From the NCBI RefSeq assembly GCF_030915505.1, contig NZ_CP133265.1, forward strand, positions 3,500,001 through 3,564,000: a DNA stretch of 64,000 bases, written 5' to 3'. The first letter of the stretch is position 1; each line of letters begins with the position of its first letter. A model generated the notes under the pieces. That model searched no databases and had not been told where the DNA came from. It saw only the letters and a list, made by a program, of their open reading frames with translations. Made by a program: the position numbers and the translations under genes. The DNA is from Neobacillus sp. OS1-2 (GTDB lineage Bacteria; Bacillota; Bacilli; Bacillales; Cytobacillaceae). This document shows, piece after piece, positions 45,468 to 54,895 of this stretch.

Positions 45468-46763
45468 ATGAACAGCAATGAAATATATGTTAGTCTTGAC
45501 ATCGGTACATCCAGTGTAAAAGTAATCATTGGTGAAATGGTCAATGACTCGGGGAAAGACTCATTAAATATTATCGGTGTTGGCAATGTGAAATCTGAAG
45601 GCCTACGAAAAGGATCGATTGTCGACATGGACGACACCGTTCATTCTATAAAGCGGGCAATTGAGCAGGCAGAAAGAATGATTGGGATGGAGATCCGGGA
45701 AGTGGTGGTTGGTATTTCAGGGAACAATATCCAACTTCAGCACTGTCACGGTATTGTTGCAGTTTCTAGCCAAAACCGAGAAATTACCAATGAGGATGTC
45801 ATTCGTGTCATTGAAGCAGCACATGTGGGTTCCATTCCACCGGAAAGAGAAAATATCGGAGTCATTCGAAAACAATTTATTTTAGACGGTAAGGATGAGA
45901 TTAATGATCCGCGTGGAATGATCGGTGTCCGTTTAGAAATGGATGGGACACTTATTACCGGATCGAAATCCATTATTATTAACACATTACGCTGTGTAGA
46001 ACGTGCGGGACTTGAAATTTTAGACATTATTCTGCAACCATTAGCAGCAGGGGATTTCGCCTTATCTAGGGATGAAAAAAATCTCGGTGTTGCCCTTATT
46101 GACATTGGCGGGGGCTCTACGACAATAGCTGTGTTTGAAGAAGGATTTTTAAAGGCAACAGGTGTCATTCCTGTTGGCGGAGATCTTCTTACGAATGACC
46201 TTTCCAAAGTCTTGCACACTTCCACAGAGGATGCTGAAATAGTCAAGGTTAAATATGGACATGCCTTCTATGACAATGCCTCAGAAGATGAATTCTTCAG
46301 TGTTCCAATCATTGGGAGTGACCAGCATCAGCAATTTAATCAGCTCTATGTATCTGAAATTATAGAGGCAAGAATGGAAGAAATCTTTGAATTAATTGCA
46401 CATGAATTAAAACGTCTAGGTGTTAATGAATTACCAGGTGGTTTTGTCCTAACAGGTGGTACAGCAAAAATGCAGGGTGTCTTGGAACTTGCCCAGGATA
46501 TGTTTCAAAATCCAGTTCGAATCGCCTCACCAGACTATATTGGTGTAAGAGAACCTCAATACACAACAGCGGTTGGCTTGATAAAATATGCTTACAAGAA
46601 TACTAGATTACCAGGTGGAACAAATGGTAGTACGTCAGCTGTTACTGAGCCAATCGAAAAAAGGATACCAAAACAACATCAACCTAAAGCAAAAGTAGAA
46701 AAACATCCGGAAGATAAGATGTCATCAAAAGTAAAAAAATTCCTTGGTTACTTTTTCGAATAA
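45468..46763 (+). CDS. ftsA: Cell division protein FtsA
   Basis: FtsA is the actin-like ATPase that tethers FtsZ filaments to the membrane. The 431 residues have phosphate-1 SLDIGTSSVKVIIGEM near 8-23, the SHS2/1C region, phosphate-2 ALIDIGGGSTTIAVFE near 206-221 and GFVLTGGTAKMQG near 324-336. The C-terminal amphipathic membrane-targeting helix is SKVKKFLGYFFE. ATG after AAAGGAGGTG. It is followed after 36 bases by ftsZ. Confidence 0.97.
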   Translation: MNSNEIYVSLDIGTSSVKVIIGEMVNDSGKDSLNIIGVGNVKSEGLRKGSIVDMDDTVHSIKRAIEQAERMIGMEIREVVVGISGNNIQLQHCHGIVAVSSQNREITNEDVIRVIEAAHVGSIPPERENIGVIRKQFILDGKDEINDPRGMIGVRLEMDGTLITGSKSIIINTLRCVERAGLEILDIILQPLAAGDFALSRDEKNLGVALIDIGGGSTTIAVFEEGFLKATGVIPVGGDLLTNDLSKVLHTSTEDAEIVKVKYGHAFYDNASEDEFFSVPIIGSDQHQQFNQLYVSEIIEARMEEIFELIAHELKRLGVNELPGGFVLTGGTAKMQGVLELAQDMFQNPVRIASPDYIGVREPQYTTAVGLIKYAYKNTRLPGGTNGSTSAVTEPIEKRIPKQHQPKAKVEKHPEDKMSSKVKKFLGYFFE

Positions 46764-46799
46764 GTGAAAAGGTAAATCGACGAATTAGGAGGATTTGTC

Positions 46800-47948
46800 A
46801 TGTTAGAATTTGATACAAATTTAGATTCTCTTGCAACAATTAAAGTAATTGGGGTTGGCGGAGGCGGTAATAACGCAGTAAATCGAATGATTGAACATGG
46901 TGTTCAAGGTGTTGAGTTTATCGCTGTAAACACAGATGCACAAGCCTTAAATCTTTCAAAAGCGGAAGTGAAAATGCAGATTGGTGCGAAGCTGACTCGT
47001 GGACTGGGAGCAGGGGCTAATCCGGAGGTAGGTAAAAAAGCTGCCGAAGAAAGTAAGGAACAGATTGAAGAAGCACTTCGTGGTGCTGATATGGTGTTTG
47101 TAACGGCAGGAATGGGCGGAGGTACAGGTACTGGGGCAGCACCAGTAATTGCACAAATTGCGCGAGATTTAGGTGCTTTGACTGTTGGTGTTGTTACCCG
47201 TCCATTTACATTTGAAGGTAAAAAGCGGTCAAACCAAGCTTCTGGTGGAATTGGTTCAATGAAAGAAGCCGTCGATACACTTATTGTCATTCCAAATGAT
47301 CGTCTCCTTGAAATTGTCGATAAAAGCACGCCAATGCTTGAGGCGTTCCGTGAGGCAGATAATGTCCTTCGCCAAGGGGTTCAGGGTATTTCTGATTTAA
47401 TTGCTACCCCTGGGTTAATTAACCTAGATTTCGCGGATGTAAAAACCATTATGTCTAATAAAGGTTCGGCATTAATGGGAATCGGTGTTGCAGCAGGTGA
47501 AAACCGTGCTACTGAGGCTGCCAAAAAAGCTATTAATTCACCTTTGTTAGAAACATCTATTGATGGGGCACAGGGTGTATTAATGAATATTACCGGTGGA
47601 GCAAACTTAAGTCTTTATGAGGTGCAAGAAGCTGCTGATATCGTTGCAACTGCAACTGATCAAGAAGTTAATATGATATTCGGTTCGGTTATTAATGAAA
47701 CATTAAAAGATGAGATCATCGTAACCGTCATTGCAACTGGCTTTAATGAAGAGGTTTCTCAGCCAAAAGTAACCCGTCCGTCTTTCGGGCAGGTAAAACC
47801 GACTGGTGGAGCTGGCAACACTGGTACCGTTAAGAGAGAACATAAACGTGAAGAAGCACCGCAGGAACCAGTACGAAACACGAATGCATCCCAAGAGGAT
47901 GCTCTCGACATTCCAACCTTCTTGAGAAATCGTAATCGCAGACGTTAA
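46800..47948 (+). CDS. ftsZ: Cell division protein FtsZ
   Basis: FtsZ is the tubulin-like GTPase that forms the Z-ring. The 382 residues show the nucleotide loop [12 protein letters not shown] (about 18-29), the tubulin signature [12 protein letters not shown] (about 104-115), the T7-loop [11 protein letters not shown], and a variable linker. The conserved C-terminal peptide [13 protein letters not shown] binds FtsA, SepF and other partners. ATG after TTAGGAGG. Its terminator is directly followed by the group II intron. Confidence 0.98.
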   Translation: MLEFDTNLDSLATIKVIGVGGGGNNAVNRMIEHGVQGVEFIAVNTDAQALNLSKAEVKMQIGAKLTRGLGAGANPEVGKKAAEESKEQIEEALRGADMVFVTAGMGGGTGTGAAPVIAQIARDLGALTVGVVTRPFTFEGKKRSNQASGGIGSMKEAVDTLIVIPNDRLLEIVDKSTPMLEAFREADNVLRQGVQGISDLIATPGLINLDFADVKTIMSNKGSALMGIGVAAGENRATEAAKKAINSPLLETSIDGAQGVLMNITGGANLSLYEVQEAADIVATATDQEVNMIFGSVINETLKDEIIVTVIATGFNEEVSQPKVTRPSFGQVKPTGGAGNTGTVKREHKREEAPQEPVRNTNASQEDALDIPTFLRNRNRRR

Positions 47949-47966
47949 AAGTAAATACTAATAAAC

Positions 47967-47998
47967 ATGCATGGCCCAAAAAGGGTCATGCATTTTTT
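47967..47998 (+). terminator. ftsZ terminator, the intron target
   Basis: ATGCATGGCCC pairs with GGGTCATGCAT (11 bp, one G-T pair) around A5 and runs into T6. The group II intron begins at the next base. Confidence 0.9.
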
Positions 47999-48616
47999 GT
48001 GCGACAGGCAGTCGTACCTTGTGCAGTAGAACTGCACTGAATGAGTTGTTAAAGGTTGGAGTACGTTATTGCGATAAACACGGCTCCCGAATCCTAGAAG
48101 ACTCGTTTTCCCGAAGGTGAAAATCCTTCCACTAGAGTGCTGATACAACTAGTGAAGACTAATCTAGGGCATCACCGTGAGGTGATGTCTGAAGGAGATG
48201 CGGACAATCGAGAGACCCGCAGTCGGATAAGCAGACCCAAATGCAATAAGTGTGAAGCACGGCGGCAGGGTAAGTTGGCGACTATGCGAATATAATGGGA
48301 AGCCCACTATAACATTAGTGGTCTCTATACCAATGAATCAGCCGGATAGAGGCAATTTATCAAGTGATGGTGCTGGGTATGTTTAGAAGGAAGGTGCGAT
48401 GACCCCGTGAGGTCTCCATTCCAACCCAAAGGGACATCTACCTATAAGGGTAATCCGAAATGCTAGATGTGAATGGAGAAGTCAGACGTTCTCATAGTAC
48501 GGAAGTAGTGTATGGACTAAACCATGCATGAACGGAAGGGGAACGACCTTGTGGCTCCACATCTGTAAAGATGTGTAATGTTAACAGAAAACGATACCTC
48601 GGTATAAACGAACTGA

Positions 48617-50083
48617 ATGTACACAATGAAGGGTGCGGAATATGTAATGAATCATACGTTAAAATTCAAATGGCATAGTATTTATGGACAAATACTTTTC
48701 GACAGAAGGCTAAAAGCTGCTTGGGAAAAGGTAGAAGCCAACAACGGGTCAGGTGGTATTGATGGCGAAACAATTGACAGCTATAGATATCACTTAGATG
48801 AAAATCTGGACTCGCTTCTACAGAGACTGAGAAATAAAGAGTATAAGCCGTCACCAGTAAGAAGACATTATATTCCTAAGAAAAATGGCAAAAAGCGACC
48901 CTTAGGCATTCCGAATATTGAAGATAGAATTGTCCAACAGGCAATAGTAAATGTACTTCAGCCGAAATTCGAAAGGGATATCTTTCACAAATGGTCATGT
49001 GGATACAGACCAAATGTTGGTGCAGAACGTGTCCTGCAAATAATCATGGCGAATATCGAACAAGGATATAATTACATCTTCGATGCAGATATTAAAGGCT
49101 TTTTCGATAATATCCCACATAAGAAGCTGATGAGAGTATTAAATAAATACATCGCAGATGGTACAGTGTTAGATATGATTTGGTTGTGGCTAAAAGCTGG
49201 TTATATGGAAGAAGGTAAATTTCACTCAACAGATACCGGCACTCCGCAAGGAGGGGTTATTTCTCCGTTACTAGCGAACGTATATTTAAATGAACTTGAT
49301 TGGATCTGGGCTGAAAACAATATTCGTTTTGTAAGATTCGCCGATGACTTTTTGTTATTCGCAAAAACCAAAGAAGACATAAAGAGAGCGGCAGATATTA
49401 CGAAAAGGAAATTAGCCGAACTTGGGTTGGAACTTGCAACGGAGAAAACAAAATTTGTAAACTTCGATGATGATGACTTTGACTTTATGGGATTCACTTT
49501 CGAACACTGGAGAAAACGCAAGAAGGATGGTAAGCCATACTATATAGCTAAACCGAAAGAATCAACTTGGAATGATTTTCGCCAGAAAATCAAAGTCAAG
49601 ACGAAGAAAACACTCACTCTGAGTAAGGAAAAGTGGATTGAGTATGTTAACCCAGTGATTCGAGGAAAAGTAAACTATTTTCTCAATATTTATAAAGCAA
49701 TTAAGGCAAATGAAGAACACGGATTTAACAGTTCATGCTTCTTTAAAGCATTTGGGAAAGAACTACTTGCGATAGATGGCTATATTCGACAAAGGTTAAG
49801 AGTAGCCATGATTCACAAACACCCTAGCCAAAGAAAAGGTCATGCGATGAAAACAAAATGGAATAATGAGTTCTTTGCTATTATTGGACTTATCCCTTCA
49901 TACTGGTATTACTACCACAAGATATATGGCTTTTCTCTAGAAAGTTACATTCTTCGAATGAAAGAAAAGCAAAAGAAAGAACAGGAAAGACGAATCCTAA
50001 AGGCAAAAGAAAAGGGTCAAGAGTATTATACTCCTGACCGTGTCCGCAAAATGAAATATGCTCAAAGATTGGCAACGTATTGA
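48617..50083 (+). CDS. ltrA: Group II intron reverse transcriptase/maturase
   Basis: This multifunctional intron-encoded protein promotes splicing and reverse-transcribes the intron during retrohoming. The 488 residues have reverse transcriptase blocks (PVRRHYIPKKNGKKRPLGIP, DADIKGFFDNI, GTPQGGVISPLLANVYL, the active-site FADD in VRFADDFLLF). A maturase (X) domain fills about 300-400. No HNH endonuclease is seen, as expected for IIC introns. FADD replaces the more common YADD; both Asp are intact. An inner ATG at 48647 is an alternative start. The frame is uninterrupted, so the intron may be active. Confidence 0.93.
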   Translation: MYTMKGAEYVMNHTLKFKWHSIYGQILFDRRLKAAWEKVEANNGSGGIDGETIDSYRYHLDENLDSLLQRLRNKEYKPSPVRRHYIPKKNGKKRPLGIPNIEDRIVQQAIVNVLQPKFERDIFHKWSCGYRPNVGAERVLQIIMANIEQGYNYIFDADIKGFFDNIPHKKLMRVLNKYIADGTVLDMIWLWLKAGYMEEGKFHSTDTGTPQGGVISPLLANVYLNELDWIWAENNIRFVRFADDFLLFAKTKEDIKRAADITKRKLAELGLELATEKTKFVNFDDDDFDFMGFTFEHWRKRKKDGKPYYIAKPKESTWNDFRQKIKVKTKKTLTLSKEKWIEYVNPVIRGKVNYFLNIYKAIKANEEHGFNSSCFFKAFGKELLAIDGYIRQRLRVAMIHKHPSQRKGHAMKTKWNNEFFAIIGLIPSYWYYYHKIYGFSLESYILRMKEKQKKEQERRILKAKEKGQEYYTPDRVRKMKYAQRLATY

Positions 50084-50102
50084 CCATTTGTAACACATTG
50101 GT

Positions 50103-50135
50103 AAGCCGTATGCCTTAATAGGGCACGTACGGTTT
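50103..50135 (+). ncRNA. Group II intron domain V
   Basis: AAGCCGTA pairs with TACGGTTT and TGCCT with GGGCA around a TAATA loop, with the two-base CG bulge on the 3' side. The catalytic AGC triad is at 50104-50106. It is the ribozyme's active-site hairpin; the loop is not the usual GAAA tetraloop. Confidence 0.88.
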
Positions 50136-50230
50136 GATAAGGGGGAAGCCTCGAAAGAGGTTTCCCTACTTTATTATGTGACAACATCCGATGTTAATAG
50201 TGGAAACTTCTGTTTTTTTGATTACAGAAA

Positions 50231-50264
50231 GTGACACACTTCAGCCCTATAACTACGTTATACT
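50231..50264 (+). promoter_or_regulatory. Candidate spoIIG promoter with wide spacer
   Basis: GTGACA at 50231-50236 and TATACT at 50259-50264 are 22 bases apart. B. subtilis spoIIG is a Spo0A-activated sigma-A promoter with just such an abnormally long spacer. I could not make out convincing Spo0A boxes by eye. Confidence 0.5.
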
Positions 50265-50311
50265 TTTTCGTAAACAGATTAATAGTGCAGTCAATTAAAG
50301 GAGGAAGCTGT

Positions 50312-51238
50312 TTGATTGTCTATTTAGATGTAATCTGGGCTCTAAATTTTTTATTTGATAGCCTTCTACTTTATTTAACAGCTATTTTTCTAAAAAGAAA
50401 GGTACGGGTTTGGCGATTGCTTGTAGGGGGCTTTATTGGCTCACTGATCATTTTATTATCGTTTACACCATTAAATGTTTATTCGGGCCATCCTATTTCA
50501 AAATTAATTTGTTCCGTTCTAATGGTATTAATAGTTTTTGGGTATAAACGGCTGTCTTTTTTCCTGAAGGCACTGATGACACTCTATGTTTCTACCTTTT
50601 TAATTGGCGGGGGATTAATGGGGGTCCATTTTTTTATTCAGTATGATGAAGAGTTGACGGTAAATGTTCTAAAAGGATTTGGTGACCCGGTTAGTTGGCT
50701 TTTTGTCTTAGTTGGCTTTCCTGTTGCATGGCACTTCGGCAGAAAAAATATTGAAACGATGGAGATGACAAAAATTCAATACGAACAAATTGTCACTGTG
50801 AGATTGAAGCTGGGAAGTGAAAGCTTGTTATTTAAGGGTTTAGTGGATAGCGGTAATCAGCTATATGATCCTTTATCCAAAATGCCAGTGATGTTTGTCT
50901 CTATCAAAAATCAATTGGATGCTGTACCGAAACCAATCGGGGATATCGCATTGGATCCTGAATCATTTATTATGGGAAACCTGCTTTTACCCGATGAATG
51001 GCAAAATAGACTGAGAATCGTCCCCTGCCGAGTGGTTGGAAAGGAACATCAGCTTATACTGGCTATAAAACCTGATTGTATTTTAATCGAACATAACGAT
51101 GATCAATTTGTATGTGAAAAGGGGCTTGTATCCTTCACACTGCAGCAGCTTTCATCCGATGATGCTTTTGAATGTATTGTCCATCCGAAAATGCTGACGG
51201 GACCAAAGCTGCAAGGTGAGTCTGTGAAAGTAAGTTAA
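50312..51238 (+). CDS. spoIIGA: SpoIIGA, membrane aspartic protease processing pro-sigma-E
   Basis: SpoIIGA is made before septation and, when triggered by SpoIIR from the forespore, cleaves pro-sigma-E in the mother cell. The 308 residues have five N-terminal membrane helices (to about 145) and a cytoplasmic protease domain with the catalytic D179-S-G in [13 protein letters not shown]. The long open frame starts at 50231, but TTG 50312, seven bases from AAAGGAGG, gives the family start [12 protein letters not shown]. The next gene is its substrate, sigE. Confidence 0.92.
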   Translation: MIVYLDVIWALNFLFDSLLLYLTAIFLKRKVRVWRLLVGGFIGSLIILLSFTPLNVYSGHPISKLICSVLMVLIVFGYKRLSFFLKALMTLYVSTFLIGGGLMGVHFFIQYDEELTVNVLKGFGDPVSWLFVLVGFPVAWHFGRKNIETMEMTKIQYEQIVTVRLKLGSESLLFKGLVDSGNQLYDPLSKMPVMFVSIKNQLDAVPKPIGDIALDPESFIMGNLLLPDEWQNRLRIVPCRVVGKEHQLILAIKPDCILIEHNDDQFVCEKGLVSFTLQQLSSDDAFECIVHPKMLTGPKLQGESVKVS

Positions 51239-51282
51239 TAATACTATACTCAGTAAAACATATTTTAGAAGGAGGAACATGC

Positions 51283-52002
51283 ATGAAAAAATGGAGATTT
51301 CGCTTATCTTACTATTGGTATAAGTTGTTAATTAAGCTGGGCATCAAAACGGATGAAGTTTATTATATTGGCGGAAGCGAAGCCCTGCCGCCTCCTTTAA
51401 GTAAGGACGAGGAAGAAATGTTATTAAAAAAGCTGCCTGTCGGTGATAAGGCAGCTCGATCAATCTTAATTGAACGAAATCTTAGGCTTGTCGTTTACAT
51501 TGCCAGAAAGTTTGAAAATACAGGTATTAATATAGAGGATCTCATCAGCATCGGAACCATTGGCTTAATTAAGGCTGTGAATACCTTTAACCCGGAGAAG
51601 AAAATAAAACTTGCTACATACGCTTCAAGATGTATTGAAAATGAAATTCTTATGTACTTACGGCGTAATAATAAAATTAGATCAGAGGTTTCCTTTGATG
51701 AACCATTAAACATTGATTGGGATGGAAATGAACTGTTGTTATCAGATGTACTTGGAACCGATGATGATATTATCACAAAGGACCTGGAAGCTAATGTGGA
51801 TAGGAAGCTATTGTCCAAAGCATTACACCAGCTGACCGACCGTGAAAAGCAAATTATGGAGCTCAGATTTGGTCTGACGAATGGTGAAGAAAAGACCCAA
51901 AAAGATGTGGCTGACATGCTTGGTATTTCCCAATCATATATTTCAAGATTAGAAAAAAGAATCATTAAAAGATTACGAAAAGAATTTAACAAAATGGTGT
52001 AG
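51283..52002 (+). CDS. sigE: Pro-sigma-E, early mother-cell sigma factor
   Basis: Sigma E directs early mother-cell transcription in sporulation. The 239 residues begin with an amphipathic pro-sequence of about 27 residues ([22 protein letters not shown]) that SpoIIGA removes. Region 2 ([32 protein letters not shown]) and region 4 with a helix-turn-helix ([21 protein letters not shown]) follow. RBS AGAAGGAGG precedes the ATG. It forms the spoIIG operon with spoIIGA; sigG follows under a separate forespore promoter. Confidence 0.97.
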   Translation: MKKWRFRLSYYWYKLLIKLGIKTDEVYYIGGSEALPPPLSKDEEEMLLKKLPVGDKAARSILIERNLRLVVYIARKFENTGINIEDLISIGTIGLIKAVNTFNPEKKIKLATYASRCIENEILMYLRRNNKIRSEVSFDEPLNIDWDGNELLLSDVLGTDDDIITKDLEANVDRKLLSKALHQLTDREKQIMELRFGLTNGEEKTQKDVADMLGISQSYISRLEKRIIKRLRKEFNKMV

Positions 52003-52096
52003 AAAAGAAATTTTTTTCCAGCAGTAAAACCATTGTTATTCATGATTAAATCGCATTTTTCGACAAATACCCACCCTTCCTTCAGTGGAGACAGGT

Positions 52097-52125
52097 GCAT
52101 ATTTTTCCTTCTCAAGGAGATACTG
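52097..52125 (+). promoter_or_regulatory. Sigma-F-type promoter of sigG
   Basis: GCATA at 52097-52101 and GGAGATACTG at 52116-52125 fit GYWTA and GGNNANAYTR fully, 14 bases apart. sigG is a known sigma-F target in B. subtilis. The spacing equals that of the csfG-like promoter in this window. Confidence 0.68.
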
Positions 52126-52140
52126 TTTTTTGTACAGCAG

Positions 52141-52153
52141 CTCCTGTGAGGAG
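52141..52153 (+). promoter_or_regulatory. Hairpin occluding the sigG ribosome binding site
   Basis: CTCCT at 52141-52145 pairs with AGGAG at 52149-52153 around GTG. The second arm is part of the Shine-Dalgarno sequence GAGGAGGG, so the fold would hide it. Confidence 0.55.
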
Positions 52154-52162
52154 GGAAAAGGA

Positions 52163-52942
52163 TTGACTCGAAATAAAGTCGAAATTTGCGGTGTAGACAC
52201 ATCAAAACTTCCTGTTTTAAAAAACGAAGAAATGAGAATACTCTTCAAGCAAATGCAAGAGGGCGATATAACTGCCAGGGAAAAGCTTGTCAACGGAAAT
52301 TTACGTCTCGTATTAAGTGTGATTCAGCGGTTTAACAACCGAGGCGAGTTTGTTGATGACCTATTTCAGGTTGGTTGTATTGGACTAATGAAATCGATTG
52401 ATAACTTCGATTTAGGTCAAAACGTAAAGTTTTCTACTTATGCCGTACCAATGATTATTGGAGAAATTCGAAGGTACTTACGTGATAATAACCCGATTCG
52501 CGTTTCACGTTCTTTGAGGGATATCGCCTATAAGGCACTTCAAGTCAGGGAACGATTAATGAGCGAAACCTCACGTGAACCAACTGCTGAAGAAATTGCC
52601 AAGGTCTTGGAAGTCCCCCATGAAGAAATCGTATTTGCACTTGATGCCATACAGGATCCGGTGTCACTGTTTGAACCGATTTATAATGATGGCGGCGACC
52701 CTATTTACGTCATGGACCAATTAAGCGACGAGAAAAATAAAGATATTCATTGGATTGAAGAAATTGCCTTAAAAGAAGGCATGCGGAGATTAAATGAACG
52801 TGAAAAGTTAATTTTACGGAAGCGGTTTTTTCAAGGAAAAACACAAATGGAAGTGGCAGATGAAATTGGAATCTCCCAAGCCCAGGTATCCCGCCTTGAA
52901 AAAGCTGCCATTAAACAAATGAATAAAAATATACAAAGTTAA
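52163..52942 (+). CDS. sigG: Sigma-G, late forespore sigma factor
   Basis: Sigma G drives late forespore transcription after engulfment. The reading starts at TTG 52163, seven bases from GAGGAGGG, giving 259 residues with the family N-terminus MTRNKVEICGVDTSKLP. Region 2 (RLVLSVIQRFNNRGEFVDDLFQVGCIGLMKSIDNF), region 3 and region 4 (GKTQMEVADEIGISQAQVSRLEKAAIKQM) are near identical to B. subtilis from memory. The weak TTG start and a hairpin over the ribosome binding site would keep translation low, as is reported for B. subtilis sigG. Confidence 0.96.
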   Translation: MTRNKVEICGVDTSKLPVLKNEEMRILFKQMQEGDITAREKLVNGNLRLVLSVIQRFNNRGEFVDDLFQVGCIGLMKSIDNFDLGQNVKFSTYAVPMIIGEIRRYLRDNNPIRVSRSLRDIAYKALQVRERLMSETSREPTAEEIAKVLEVPHEEIVFALDAIQDPVSLFEPIYNDGGDPIYVMDQLSDEKNKDIHWIEEIALKEGMRRLNEREKLILRKRFFQGKTQMEVADEIGISQAQVSRLEKAAIKQMNKNIQS

Positions 52943-52973
52943 AGCTGTCCATGCCGGGCAGCTTTATTTTTCT
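52941..52973 (+). terminator. Terminator after sigG
   Basis: AAAGCTG-T-CC pairs with GG-G-CAGCTTT around ATGCC, then a T-rich tract. It overlaps the sigG stop codon. Confidence 0.82.
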
Positions 52974-53040
52974 GTATTAAAGATAAAATTACATCTGCCC
53001 ACATATAGTTATGATAGTAATGTAATTGGGAGTGGTGCAG

Positions 53041-53304
53041 GTGGTAAAAATTTCTGAATTTCAGATAAAAGATGTCGTCAATGTATCTGATGGAAAAAGG
53101 CTGGGGAATATTGGGGATATTGAAATCAATTTAACGACCGGAAAAATTGAAGCGGTCGTCATCTCAGGCAACGGCAGAGTATTGGGCTTTTTCGGGAAAG
53201 ATGAAGACATTGTCATTCCCTGGAAAAACATTATTAAAATTGGTCAGGATGTCATTTTGGTAAGGTATAAGGGCGGACTAGAGCACATATCCGAGGAGGT
53301 ATAA
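53041..53304 (+). CDS. ylmC: YlmC/YmxH family PRC-barrel protein
   Basis: An 87-residue PRC-barrel-like protein of the YlmC/YmxH family, associated with sporulating Firmicutes; function unknown. Signature segments: ISEFQIKDVVNVSDGKRLGNIGDIEIN and GNGRVLGFFGKDEDIVIPWKNIIKIGQDVILV. I choose GTG 53041, preceded by GGGAGTGG, for the family start MVKISEFQ; the frame opens five codons earlier. The B. subtilis ylmA ABC transporter gene that normally precedes it is missing here. Confidence 0.88.
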   Translation: MVKISEFQIKDVVNVSDGKRLGNIGDIEINLTTGKIEAVVISGNGRVLGFFGKDEDIVIPWKNIIKIGQDVILVRYKGGLEHISEEV

Positions 53305-53373
53305 AGATCCTAGATGTACTTTACGGTGAACATTTTTTCATTTCATGGTAAACTATAGAAAAATAGAAGAGGT

Positions 53374-54206
53374 ATGGACATGGAACCCTTTGTTTTAAAA
53401 AATCAGTCCATTTTAACCATTGAAAGCTGGTGCCGGCAATTTCCGGAATTAGTTACCGGGTTCACTACTAAAAGAGGCGGTTTCAGTACTGGAGACCATA
53501 AGTCCCTTAACCTTGGTTTTCATGTGGATGATGATGCATTAAATGTTTGTTCAAATAGAGAAAAAGTGGCTGAATTACTTAAGTTCCCATTAAATTCTTG
53601 GGTTGGTGCAGAGCAAATCCATGATAGTATTTTGAAAAAAGTAACGAAAGCAGATCGAGGCAAAGGATCCAATTCCTATGATAATTCCTTTAAAGGTACA
53701 GATGGACTTTATACGGATGAAGAGGGTGTCCTGCTAACACTTTGCTTTGCTGACTGCGTCCCTCTTTTTTTATTGCTCCTGAAAAAAAGATGATCGGTAT
53801 CGCACATGCAGGCTGGAAGGGAACGGTTGGACAAATAGCTAAGAAAATGGTCATGGCCTGGAGCCGGGAAGGAATTCAATCAAACCGGATTTTTGTCGCA
53901 ATTGGTCCATCTATTTGTGAAAAATGTTATATTGTTGATAAGTATGTTATGAACTTTGTAGAAAAATCACTAGAAGATGGCGGCGTATTACCCTATAATT
54001 TACTTAGCGAGGGGCAATTTTCGTTAAATTTACGTGAATTGAATAGGCAAATTCTTTTGGCAGCGGGTGTACCGGATGAGAATATTTCTATCACAGAACT
54101 ATGCTCTAGCTGTAATCGTGAGGAATTTTTCTCACACCGCCGCGACCATGGTAGTACTGGAAGAATGCTTAGTTTTATTGGCTGGAAGGAGACTTCGGAT
54201 CTTTAA
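53374..54206 (+). pseudogene. ylmD: YlmD, laccase-domain (YfiH/DUF152) protein, split by a -1 frameshift
   Basis: Members of this family are nucleoside-cleaving (adenosine/inosine phosphorylase and deaminase-like) enzymes. Here the gene is in two frames: 53374-53793 holds the N-half to CFADCVP, and 53790-54206 the C-half from IGIAHAGWKG. Reading one base back at T7 (53765-53771) joins them into a normal protein of about 276 residues with nothing missing. The catalytic His and Cys residues are thus split. Either a T was lost from an ancestral T8, or the assembly has a homopolymer error, or -1 frameshifting occurs. The second frame has its own ATG overlapping the TGA. Confidence 0.82.
53766..53772 (+). 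other. U-UUU-UUA slippery heptamer at the ylmD frameshift
   Basis: In the first frame the codons are CTT TTT TTA, so the heptamer T TTT TTA is in the exact register used for -1 programmed frameshifting. A slip here continues ATT GCT CCT GAA AAA AAG ATG in the frame of the second half. Confidence 0.5.
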
Positions 54207-54883
54207 TGAAAGTAACTGATAATCTGAAAACAATTCGTCAACAAATAAATGATGCATGTCATAAGGTGCATCGGGGTACCGATGAAGTGAAATTAATTGC
54301 CGTTACGAAATATGTCAGCATAGAAAGAGCAAGGGAAGCGCTTGAAGCAGGAATAAGAAATCTGGGAGAAAACCGTGATGAGGGACTGCTTGAAAAGTGG
54401 GAAGTATTACAGGACAAGCCGAAATGGCATTATATAGGGACACTTCAAACCCGTAAGGTGAAAAATGTCATTGATAAGGTAGATTATATTCATTCTTTGG
54501 ATCGGCTATCACTTGCTGAAGAAATTAATAAACGAGCTAATAAAAAGATAAAATGTCTGGTTCAGGTCAATGTATCCGGTGAAGAATCAAAGCACGGCTT
54601 ATCTGAAGTAGAGGCAATTTCCTTTATTGAATCATTGCACCCATTCGAAAATATTAGTGTGGTAGGTTTAATGACAATGGCACCTTTCACGAATGATGAA
54701 CAGATCCTAAGGGGCTGTTTTCGAAAACTAAGAGAACTTCGTGATCAAGTTCAATCCTTACAGTTAGATTTTGCACCCTGCATAGAGCTGTCAATGGGAA
54801 TGTCCAATGATTTTACCATTGCTATTGAAGAAGGGGCAACAATGGTTAGAATAGGGACAGCACTTGTCGGTGAAGATGGTTAG
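54206..54883 (+). CDS. ylmE: YlmE, YggS-type pyridoxal phosphate-binding protein
   Basis: This PLP homeostasis protein (YggS/PLPBP family) is a single alanine-racemase-like TIM barrel of 225 residues with no known catalytic turnover. The PLP-binding lysine lies in LIAVTKYVS near residue 34. Other signatures are [26 protein letters not shown] and [31 protein letters not shown] overlaps the last base of the ylmD stop codon, so it depends on translation of that broken gene's 3' half. It precedes sepF by 12 bases. Confidence 0.93.
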   Translation: MKVTDNLKTIRQQINDACHKVHRGTDEVKLIAVTKYVSIERAREALEAGIRNLGENRDEGLLEKWEVLQDKPKWHYIGTLQTRKVKNVIDKVDYIHSLDRLSLAEEINKRANKKIKCLVQVNVSGEESKHGLSEVEAISFIESLHPFENISVVGLMTMAPFTNDEQILRGCFRKLRELRDQVQSLQLDFAPCIELSMGMSNDFTIAIEEGATMVRIGTALVGEDG

Positions 54884-54895
54884 GAGAGAAAGATA

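Larger units (their letters stand above)
47999..50174 (+). mobile_element. Group IIC intron inserted after the ftsZ terminator
   Basis: The element begins with GTGCG, the group II 5' splice consensus. It has a structured 5' region of about 620 bases, a reverse transcriptase gene, a clear domain V and a domain VI hairpin (GGGAAGCCTC-GAAA-GAGGTTTCCC). Insertion exactly after the T-tract of a stem-loop terminator and the lack of an endonuclease domain are hallmarks of the IIC (class C) lineage. The 3' end is placed at CTACTTTAT, uncertain by a few bases. The region 48004-48616 holds intron domains I-III and no gene. Confidence 0.9.

Noticed and set aside
45746..46246. Long antisense frames inside ftsA, ftsZ and other genes (for example 14667-15170 and 51495-52205)
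   Set aside because: They mirror codon bias of confidently assigned genes and have no initiation signals or similarity.
47945..48148. Minus-strand frame at the start of the intron
   Set aside because: It covers the ftsZ terminator and intron domain I; RNA structure explains the sequence.
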